Assembly (NCBI GenBank): GCA_904501915.1
Contig: CAJGCV010000002.1
Location: 1 to 44,994, forward strand
DNA from: an uncultured Akkermansia sp.
GTDB taxonomy: Bacteria; Verrucomicrobiota; Verrucomicrobiia; Verrucomicrobiales; Akkermansiaceae
Direction of reading: 5' to 3'
Length of the DNA: 44,994 nucleotides
Shown here one piece after another: positions 39,140 to 44,994 of this stretch. The translations under genes were made by a program, and so were the position numbers. Every line of letters begins with the position of its first letter. Positions within the stretch are counted from its first letter, which is position 1. The notes below the pieces were generated by a model, which did no database searches, was not told where the DNA came from, and saw nothing but the letters and a program-made list of their open reading frames with translations.

Positions 39140-41641
39140 CTATTCCGGCCGTACCGAAATCCAGGTACGGGTGGCGGTAGGGGCGAGTACGCCTGCCAGG
39201 AATCGCTTCATGCTCTCCGGGGTGACGGCACGCAGCATATCGGGTACGCGGTCATCGTAATCCGCGCCGAGGCCGAGCAGGGTGTTCACCGCCATGCCGC
39301 TGCAGCGCTTGCCGCAGCTCTGCAGGGCCAGCACTCGGGCCGTGAGGGCGGTGGAGCGGGCGCGCTCGAGGGCATCGGCGGGCATGCCTTCCTGCGCCAG
39401 CCGGTTGAGGGTTGCTTCCAGAACGGAGCGGGCTTCGCTCAGTTGTTCCGGCGCGGTGCCCAGGTAGAAGTACAGGCAGCCGGCATCCACCCCCAGCAGG
39501 GAGGCCGCTGCGGCATAGTAGGCAAGCCCGCGTTTTTCACGGATTTCATCGAAAAGCGGACCTGCCATGTCGCGGCACCATTCCTCGAAGAGTAACTGGG
39601 CAGGTGCGGTGTCGGAAAGTGCGGTGGAGGCGGGCACGGCCAGCGCCAGCACAGCCTGTTCCTTGTCCAGTATTTCTACGGCATCTGCGGGCATCTGGGC
39701 AGGGGTGGCGGTGCGTTCTGCGGGGGCTCCGGCGGGCATGTTGCCAAAGAAGCCGGCGGCTGCTGCCACTACAGCGGCGGGGTCAATATCCCCCGCAACG
39801 GCCAGCACGGCATTCTGAGCGCACACCAGGCGGGCGTGCTGGGCCAGCAGGGCTTCGCGGGTGAGACTCTGTACGCTCTCCACGGTGCCGTCGCGGTGGT
39901 TGCCGTAGGAAACATTGCCGAAGCAAAGGCGGCGCAGGCGGCGGAACGCCAGGGCAGCGGGGTCTTCCTCTGCGTCCAGAATATCGGCCACCATGGCGTT
40001 TTTTTCTGTTTCCACCACCTCGGCGGGCAGGGTGGGGTGCAGCGCGGCATCTGCCAGCAGTTCCAGCAGAATGGGCGCATCCTCTGCCAGACCGCGGATG
40101 GAAAGGTTGAAGGTGTTGTTTCCTGCCGCGCTGGAGATAGCGCCCCCCAGGTTCTCCACCTCGTTTGCCAGCTGCGCGGCGGAGCGGGTGGTGGTTCCTT
40201 TGAGCAGGCATTCTGCCAGCAGGGAGTTGATGCCCGCATTGGCGGCGCTTTCGGTCTGGCTGCCGGCGCCGAAGACGATTTCGGCATAGACCATGGGCAC
40301 GCGTTTATCTACCCGGGTGACGACTCGCAGACCGTTGGGCAGGGTATGGGTTTCCGGGGCGTTGTTATCGGCGTTGGCGCCGGTGGCTGTTTCACCGGCG
40401 TTGCTGCCGGTGGGGTCTACGCTTACTTCCACCAGACGGTCGGGGGTGAAGTATGTTGCGGCCACGCGGGCAAGGTCCTCGTTGGTGACGTGGGAGAGCG
40501 CGGCATCCCATTCCTCCATGCTCTGCGGGTTGCGGCTCAGGTGCCACGAGATGCCGAGCACATTCGCCACGCCCTGCACGGTGGAAAGTCCGCGCAGTCG
40601 CCCGGTGAGCATCATACGCCGTGAGCGGCGGCGCGCTTCATCGAAATCTGCCTGCGGAAGCGTGGTCATGAACTCCAGCACCGCGTCGCGCAGGGCATCT
40701 CGTTTGTCGCGGTCTACATCAAACTCCATTACCAGTGCCCCTTCGCCAGTACGCTCGGGAATGGGCATGAGCGATACATCGTGCGCCAGAGCGAGTTCAT
40801 CGTGGAAGCGCTTGTAGAGCCAGGCGGAGCGACCGTCGCCCAGTATTGACCCCAGCAGCGAAATGGCGGCCGCATCCGCGTGGTTTGAGCAGGGAATACG
40901 CCAGGCCAGCATGAGGGTGCTGGTGGGCTGGGCAAATTCGCAGCGGTGGGTGCGCGGGCCCCACTGGCGGGGTTCTGCCACCGGCACTACAGGCCTGGCC
41001 GGGGTGGCAGGCGCAGTGCCGAATTCCTCATTCACGGCGGCAAAAAGTTCACAGGTGTCCACATCGCCCGCCACGCAGAGGAACATGTTGCCCGGCACGT
41101 AGCGCTCGCGGTGGTAATTCACCATATCCTCGTAGCTCAGGGCATCAAATGCCTCTTTCGTGCCAATGACCGGCAGACGCCGCGGCGAAACTTTATAGAG
41201 CGTGCGGATGAGGGCGTGGTAGGAGGTGTCCTGCGGGTCATCGTTGTACATGCTCATCTCGCGGCGGATGACATCGCGCTCGCGTTCCCACTCCTCGCGA
41301 GGAAAGGCAGGGTGCAGTGTGAGCTGAGCCAGCAGGTGCAGGAATTCGCGCCAGTGCGCCGCCGGGCCGTCAATGTAGAACACGGTGCGGTCGGTGCTGG
41401 TGTAGGCATTCCACATGCCGCCGAGCTCCGGCACGCGTTCATTCAGCTGCCGGGCGGAAAATTCGCTTGTTCCTTTGAATACCATGTGCTCCAGCAGGTG
41501 GGAAAGACCTGCTCCCAGGTGTTCCCCCTCGTGCATGGAGCCAGTCTGAATCCATACCTGCATGGAAACTAGCGGAAACGCCTTCTGCGGAGCCACCACG
41601 GCGGTGAATCCATTGGAACATACATGAACCTCGTGCTGCAT
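39140..41641 (-). CDS. M16 family zinc peptidase, two-lobe (pitrilysin/PqqL type)
   Basis: 833 residues with two M16 halves. The N-terminal lobe has the inverted zinc motif HLLEH (His48, Glu51, His52) in LGAGLSHLLEHMVFKGTSEF and the downstream Glu in RREMSMYNDDP; the C-terminal lobe (from about 430, HTLPNGLRVVTRVDKRVPM) lacks HXXEH and is the structural partner. No signal peptide is visible, so a cytosolic role in peptide breakdown is likeliest. It is a single gene with a leaderless-type promoter back-to-back with that of 41723. Confidence 0.9.
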   Translation of the reverse strand: MQHEVHVCSNGFTAVVAPQKAFPLVSMQVWIQTGSMHEGEHLGAGLSHLLEHMVFKGTSEFSARQLNERVPELGGMWNAYTSTDRTVFYIDGPAAHWREFLHLLAQLTLHPAFPREEWERERDVIRREMSMYNDDPQDTSYHALIRTLYKVSPRRLPVIGTKEAFDALSYEDMVNYHRERYVPGNMFLCVAGDVDTCELFAAVNEEFGTAPATPARPVVPVAEPRQWGPRTHRCEFAQPTSTLMLAWRIPCSNHADAAAISLLGSILGDGRSAWLYKRFHDELALAHDVSLMPIPERTGEGALVMEFDVDRDKRDALRDAVLEFMTTLPQADFDEARRRSRRMMLTGRLRGLSTVQGVANVLGISWHLSRNPQSMEEWDAALSHVTNEDLARVAATYFTPDRLVEVSVDPTGSNAGETATGANADNNAPETHTLPNGLRVVTRVDKRVPMVYAEIVFGAGSQTESAANAGINSLLAECLLKGTTTRSAAQLANEVENLGGAISSAAGNNTFNLSIRGLAEDAPILLELLADAALHPTLPAEVVETEKNAMVADILDAEEDPAALAFRRLRRLCFGNVSYGNHRDGTVESVQSLTREALLAQHARLVCAQNAVLAVAGDIDPAAVVAAAAGFFGNMPAGAPAERTATPAQMPADAVEILDKEQAVLALAVPASTALSDTAPAQLLFEEWCRDMAGPLFDEIREKRGLAYYAAAASLLGVDAGCLYFYLGTAPEQLSEARSVLEATLNRLAQEGMPADALERARSTALTARVLALQSCGKRCSGMAVNTLLGLGADYDDRVPDMLRAVTPESMKRFLAGVLAPTATRTWISVRPE

Positions 41642-41647
41642 GACCGC

Positions 41648-41676
41648 AGTATCGCACAGCCGCCGCCTCTGCGCAA
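41648..41676 (-). promoter_or_regulatory. Promoter of the M16 peptidase gene (leaderless type)
   Basis: TTGCGC (41671-41676), 17-nt spacer, GATACT (41648-41653), six bases to the ATG at 41641. Confidence 0.65.
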
Positions 41677-41687
41677 GCTATTTGGGC

Positions 41688-41716
41688 TTGTTATGGCAGG
41701 AAAGCGGGGGTATAAT
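41688..41716 (+). promoter_or_regulatory. Promoter of the small membrane protein gene (leaderless type)
   Basis: TTGTTA (41688-41693), 17-nt spacer, TATAAT (41711-41716), six bases (ACGCCC) to the ATG at 41723. Its -35 lies 11 bp from that of the divergent M16 gene. Confidence 0.78.
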
Positions 41717-41722
41717 ACGCCC

Positions 41723-42073
41723 ATGTGGCGTAAAGTCTTGTGTGCAGTGGCATTTCTGGCATCCATTTACCTGCTGGCAGCGGCATATATGCAGGCATGG
41801 CTTACAGCGGCAGACCCTGATGCCGTGGAGCAGCACCGACTGTGGGCGTATGCGTTCCTGGGGTTGGCTTTGTTGTGCTATATCGGGTTTGGTGTGCTGC
41901 TCCGTCCGCGCAGTGTGCTGCATTTTGTGCTGTGCAGTCTGGCTGTGCCGGCTGCGATTATATCTGCCATGGCCGTGCAGCACCAGGGATGGTGCACCGC
42001 ATGGCCGGCATTACTTGTCGTTTCCTGTGGGTATCTTCTCTGGCGTGTGTGGATAGCGCTGAATCCTAAGTGA
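41723..42073 (+). CDS. Four-helix membrane protein of unknown function
   Basis: 116 residues, four transmembrane helices (about 5-25, 42-60, 66-85, 95-112). No family recognised. A longer frame exists upstream, but the ATG at 41723 (MWRKVLCAVAF) is fixed by the -10 box only six bases before it. Divergent from the M16 peptidase. Confidence 0.78.
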   Translation: MWRKVLCAVAFLASIYLLAAAYMQAWLTAADPDAVEQHRLWAYAFLGLALLCYIGFGVLLRPRSVLHFVLCSLAVPAAIISAMAVQHQGWCTAWPALLVVSCGYLLWRVWIALNPK

Positions 42074-42106
42074 GGTTTTGCATTTTGCATAAAAAAATCC
42101 CGACTA

Positions 42107-42134
42107 TTCACTATTCCTTATTCACTATTCACTC
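42107..42134. repeat. Short heptamer run
   Basis: Four 7-bp units of the form attcact/attcctt follow one another directly before the -10 region of the AEC transporter gene. The form and period match the heptamer runs at 38.4-38.8 kb. Confidence 0.55.
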
Positions 42135-42149
42135 CAACTGTGTTAGAAT
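42121..42149 (+). promoter_or_regulatory. Promoter of the AEC transporter gene
   Basis: TTCACT (42121-42126), 17-nt spacer, TAGAAT (42144-42149), 15 nt before the ATG at 42165, which leaves a leader of roughly eight bases. The -35 lies within the heptamer run. Confidence 0.5.
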
Positions 42150-42164
42150 ACCCCCGTCCCTCCC

Positions 42165-43157
42165 ATGTTCGACCTTGTTCTCAACTCATTCTTTGCCTCG
42201 ATTCCAGTATTCATCTTTTTCGGAATCGGGTTCTGGCTGCGGTATAAGAAGGCCATTGCCCCTGAGCATGACAGCGTGATTCTGCAGCTGGCCATGGATG
42301 TGGGCTACCCCTGCCTGATTTTTCACAGCATCATGAAATACATGGTGGTGGAGGCAAATCCCGTAATGAGTACTTTCGGGTTCTCGCTGCAGGGTATACT
42401 CTGCGGTTTTCTGGAGCTGCTGGTCGGTGTGCTGGCGGCCTATGCTGTGGCCTGGGTGCTGCGGCTGAAAATCGGCACGGGGCTGCGCACGTTCACGCTC
42501 ACGGCGGGGGTGCAGAACTATGTGTTCTTTGTCGTGCCTATCATCCAGATGCTCTTTTCCGCCCCCGGCGACCCCACGTTGGGTGTGCTCTTCATTCACA
42601 ATATGGGTTGCGAAATCTTCGTCTGGAGCCTGGGAGTCATCCTCATGTGCGGTGGGGTGAAGGACCTGCGCATCGGAATGCTGCTGCGCGGGCCCTTACA
42701 GGCTGTGATTATCTCACTCATCATTGCCTGGGTGGGGCTTGGTGAGTATGTGGCGCTGCCGCCCATCATGAAGGCTGCAGAGATGATTGGTGCGGTGTCC
42801 ACACCTATCTGCCTGATTATCTTCGGCTGCTCGCTCTATGACCTGACCCGGAACTTTGTGTGGCAGCCGCGCATGCTGGCCGCGGGCGTCATCACGCGCC
42901 TCATGATTGCGCCGGCGCTCATTCTGCTGCTTGCCTGGGTGCTGCCGGTGGACCCGCTGCTCAAGCGCATCATGGTCATTCAGTGCGCCATTCCCAGCGC
43001 GGTGATTCCCGTCATTCTGGCGAAGCGCTTTGGTGGCCGCCCGGATGTGGGTGCCCAGGTGCTGCTGGCTACCACGCTCTGTTCCTTTGTGACCCTGCCG
43101 TTCTGGCTGGCCATGGGCAGTAAGTACGTGGTGCCGCTGCTGAGCACGGCTCCGTAA
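42165..43157 (+). CDS. AEC (auxin efflux carrier) family transporter
   Basis: 330 residues with about ten transmembrane helices in two inverted five-helix halves; TAGVQNYVFFVVPIIQMLF and the C-terminal IQCAIPSAVIPVILAKRFGG match AEC signatures (the N/Q-rich crossing region of each half). Bacterial members export or exchange organic acids such as malate or malonate; the substrate is not predictable. It is followed by a shared terminator. Confidence 0.88.
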   Translation: MFDLVLNSFFASIPVFIFFGIGFWLRYKKAIAPEHDSVILQLAMDVGYPCLIFHSIMKYMVVEANPVMSTFGFSLQGILCGFLELLVGVLAAYAVAWVLRLKIGTGLRTFTLTAGVQNYVFFVVPIIQMLFSAPGDPTLGVLFIHNMGCEIFVWSLGVILMCGGVKDLRIGMLLRGPLQAVIISLIIAWVGLGEYVALPPIMKAAEMIGAVSTPICLIIFGCSLYDLTRNFVWQPRMLAAGVITRLMIAPALILLLAWVLPVDPLLKRIMVIQCAIPSAVIPVILAKRFGGRPDVGAQVLLATTLCSFVTLPFWLAMGSKYVVPLLSTAP

Positions 43158-43166
43158 ATGAAAAGG

Positions 43167-43191
43167 AAAACGCCGCATCTGCGGCGTTTTT
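43167..43191. terminator. Bidirectional terminator between convergent genes
   Basis: AAAACGCCGC, loop ATCT, GCGGCGTTTT, with T continuing. The symmetrical A and T flanks serve both the AEC gene and the VC0807-like gene. Confidence 0.9.
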
Positions 43192-43193
43192 CG

Positions 43194-43934
43194 TTAGCGG
43201 AGCATCAATCTGTCCCTGTCCAGCCCTGTAAGTATTTCCAGCCGGGAAATGAGGTGGCGGATGACACCGATGAGGGTGACCAGCAGGGGAACACCGATGA
43301 CCAGGTAGCCCCACCAGGTCATGCGCCCCACGGCGTAGTTATACTCCAGCGCCTGTTGGGCGGCGGGGGCATCCAGCACAGGCAGCAGGAAGCAGAGGGA
43401 AAGAATGAAGTTGCCCACGGCGGAGACCACCAGCGAGAGCCCGAGGAACAGGCTGGAACGCCAGAGCAGGGAGTCATATGCCTGCTGCTGGTTGTTTTCG
43501 GCCACCTGCTTTTCGATGGTGTGGATATCGAAGAGGGAATCGGAATAGAGCAGCACGCGCAGCAGGGAATCCTGGCGCTTTGCCGTGACCATGACTGCCC
43601 CGCAGAGCAGCAGGGGAATGGCGGCTTCCTTGGCGGCGTACCACCACGGCGTATCCGGGCGGATGGCGTCGCTGGTGCCGGTGTTGGCATAGATGGTGAC
43701 TACGCCGGTGAGAATAGTACCCAGCAGACCGAAGAGCGTGATGGGTTCTACCTTACGGCTTTGAATGAAGGTCCAAACCCCGAAACCCAGCGGCAGTGCC
43801 AGTGCCAGGCACATGGCGGGCGTGGTGCCCAGCTGCCAGAGTTCCGGCCCGTTCACTGAGCAATGGTCCAGCACCAGAACCGGTGCCAGCACACTCAGCA
43901 GGACATTCAGCAGGCTTTGCGTTCCCTTATCCAT
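43194..43934 (-). CDS. VC0807-like integral membrane protein
   Basis: 246 residues, about six transmembrane helices. The N-terminal pattern LLNVLLSVLAPVLVLDHCS...LALALPLGFGVWTFIQSRK resembles the VC0807 family (septation protein A-like, function unknown). The frame is open to 44003, but the ATG at 43934 (MDKGTQSLLN) overlaps the rpe stop (TGATG), which favours it. Cotranscribed with rpe. Confidence 0.75.
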   Translation of the reverse strand: MDKGTQSLLNVLLSVLAPVLVLDHCSVNGPELWQLGTTPAMCLALALPLGFGVWTFIQSRKVEPITLFGLLGTILTGVVTIYANTGTSDAIRPDTPWWYAAKEAAIPLLLCGAVMVTAKRQDSLLRVLLYSDSLFDIHTIEKQVAENNQQQAYDSLLWRSSLFLGLSLVVSAVGNFILSLCFLLPVLDAPAAQQALEYNYAVGRMTWWGYLVIGVPLLVTLIGVIRHLISRLEILTGLDRDRLMLR

Positions 43935-44584
43935 CACTTCATTGAGGCAATAGCGGCTGCCATATCGGGAGCCTTGAAGGTGGAGGAACCTGCCACCAGA
44001 CAATCAGCACCGGCTTCGGCGCAGAGCGGAGCCTGGGTCGCACCGATGCCACCGTCCATCTGGATGATGAAGTTGAGACCCTGTTCCTTGCGGGCGGCAT
44101 CCAGCACGCGCACCTTGTCCAGCACTTCGCCCATGAAGCTCTGCCCGCCGAAACCGGGTACCACGCTCATGACCAGTACCATATCCAGCTCGCCGATGTA
44201 GGGCAGCACCTTTTCCACCGGAGTGGCGGGGTTGACTGCCAGACCAGCGTGGATGCCGGCGGCGCGGATGGCGGCCAGCGTGGCGTGCAGGTCCACAGCG
44301 CCCTCACGCTCCACGTGGATGGTAATCATGTTCATGCCCGCCTTCACAAAGCGGGGCAGGTAGTGGTCCGGTGCGTCAATCATGAGGTGCGCATCCAGAT
44401 ACGCCTCTGCCGGCACAGCTGCGCGGATGGCGGCGCAGATATCCGGACCGAAGGAGATGTTGTCTACAAAGGAACCGTCCATCACATCCAGGTGCAGCCA
44501 GTCGGCGCCGGCTTCAAGGGCGCGGTTGGCTTCTTCACCGATGCGGCGGAAATCACAGGCAAGCATGGAAGGGGCAATCAGCAT
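43934..44584 (-). CDS. rpe: Ribulose-phosphate 3-epimerase
   Basis: 216-residue TIM barrel interconverting D-ribulose 5-phosphate and D-xylulose 5-phosphate in the pentose phosphate pathway. Signatures: APSMLACDF, DWLHLDVMDGSFVDNISFGP with the metal-binding His and catalytic Asp, DAHLMI, VMSVVPGFGGQSF, and QMDGGIG with the second catalytic Asp. Its stop shares one base with the start of the membrane protein gene. Confidence 0.97.
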   Translation of the reverse strand: MLIAPSMLACDFRRIGEEANRALEAGADWLHLDVMDGSFVDNISFGPDICAAIRAAVPAEAYLDAHLMIDAPDHYLPRFVKAGMNMITIHVEREGAVDLHATLAAIRAAGIHAGLAVNPATPVEKVLPYIGELDMVLVMSVVPGFGGQSFMGEVLDKVRVLDAARKEQGLNFIIQMDGGIGATQAPLCAEAGADCLVAGSSTFKAPDMAAAIASMK

Positions 44585-44593
44585 GGTAGCCCC

Positions 44594-44622
44594 ATTGTAA
44601 AAGCTTGCGACCGCATTGGCAA
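44594..44622 (-). promoter_or_regulatory. rpe promoter (near-leaderless)
   Basis: TTGCCA (44617-44622), 17-nt spacer, TACAAT (44594-44599), nine bases to the ATG at 44584, so the leader is about two bases. Confidence 0.75.
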
Positions 44623-44880
44623 GGATATTCGCCCTGTACGGTATAAATTGTCACGTGTGAACCGAAGATTATGAAAAAATAGCCTTAAACGACATAAAGA
44701 CATAGTGTTTTGCGTGACAAATTGCGTTGGAGTATCACCTGCCCCCACCATCGACAGTAAGCATTCGCTTACGAATATATCGGCGTAAGTTGCTGATTTC
44801 AAATCGTAAACCCATGTATCCCAAATCTTTGGCACACGTTTGATAAATTGCCTGGTTCGCGTGAATAAAATTGCCTTCCT
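44623..44880. other. Intergenic region upstream of rpe
   Basis: No gene supported. An 85-codon minus-strand frame (44578-44835) overlaps rpe and its promoter and has no recognisable content. The sequence is AT-richer than the coding regions. Confidence 0.5.
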
Positions 44881-44914
44881 CCGGCAGCGCTTTTCATGTG
44901 GAACGCGCTGCCGG
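44881..44914. repeat. Perfect 10-bp hairpin overlapping the copy B promoter element
   Basis: CCGGCAGCGC (44881-44890), 14-nt loop, GCGCTGCCGG (44905-44914). The right arm is part of the element shared with 37822-37844. It may end an upstream minus- or plus-strand transcript or bind a protein. Confidence 0.6.
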
Positions 44915-44958
44915 GTGGGTATTATTCATTGCTCCTGCCGGGGGTGGGTCTGTATACT
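44895..44958 (+). promoter_or_regulatory. Promoter module, copy B, reading off the window
   Basis: The 23-nt element (44895-44917, one base different from 37822-37844) is followed 34 nt from its start by TTGCTC (44929-44934), an 18-nt G-rich spacer and TATACT (44953-44958). No ATG follows before the edge; the gene or RNA it drives lies outside. Confidence 0.55.
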
Positions 44959-44994
44959 GCGCTTTGCCGTTTCAGGCATTGAACCTTCACCAAA

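Noticed and set aside
44578..44835. 85-codon minus-strand frame upstream of rpe
   Set aside because: It overlaps the rpe start and promoter; no recognisable features.

Overview
The window is about 45 kb of a GC-rich bacterial chromosome, most likely from Verrucomicrobiota and plausibly Akkermansia or a close relative. This is an inference from gene content: a division and cell wall (dcw) cluster that makes meso-diaminopimelate peptidoglycan, a secreted M60 (enhancin-type, mucin-active family) metallopeptidase with a secreted ankyrin partner, a fused SecDF, and many secreted proteins of no recognisable family. No rRNA, tRNA or CRISPR array was found.

Layout. 1-824: a truncated surface or secreted protein gene and an AT-rich gap. 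825-1790: an aldo/keto reductase. 1875-15337 (minus): one long dcw operon in the order mraZ, rsmH, ftsL, ftsI, murE, murF, mraY, murD, a two-LysM membrane protein, ftsW, murG, L,D-transpeptidase; many junctions overlap as ATGA or are under 25 nt. murC, murB, ddl, ftsQ, ftsA and ftsZ are absent. 15552-20337 (minus): a NUDIX-like protein, the M60 peptidase with its ankyrin neighbour, and an acidic membrane-anchored protein. 20583-24415 (plus): a 36-residue microprotein gene with its own promoter and terminator, then pheS-pheT. 24632-28688 (plus): an AAA/DUF4143 ATPase preceded by 33-bp repeats, a small membrane protein, and a two-gene polar amino acid ABC transporter. 28797-33070: an RlpA-like lipoprotein diverging from an operon of two large exported proteins (transglutaminase-like, then thioredoxin-like). 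33297-37716 (minus): long-form hibernation factor; then secDF, a membrane-anchored CbiX-like protein and a YggU protein. 37822-39111: a small accessory island with a phage-virion-like gene, about 500 bp of variable tandem repeats and an untracked ribbon-helix-helix regulator. 39140-44584: M16 peptidase, small membrane protein, AEC transporter, VC0807-like membrane protein and ribulose-phosphate epimerase.

The most general observation is regulatory. In at least eleven transcription units a recognisable -35/-10 pair (16-17 nt spacer, and 17 in all but one) ends only 6-9 nt before the start codon, so the predicted RNA begins at or within a couple of bases of the start codon. This implies widespread leaderless mRNAs and corrects two start codons (aldo/keto reductase and RlpA, the latter a GTG). 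Other genes in the same window (hpf, the microprotein, secDF, mraZ) have ordinary leaders, so two initiation modes appear to coexist. All functional names rest on motif recognition by eye; no database search was possible.
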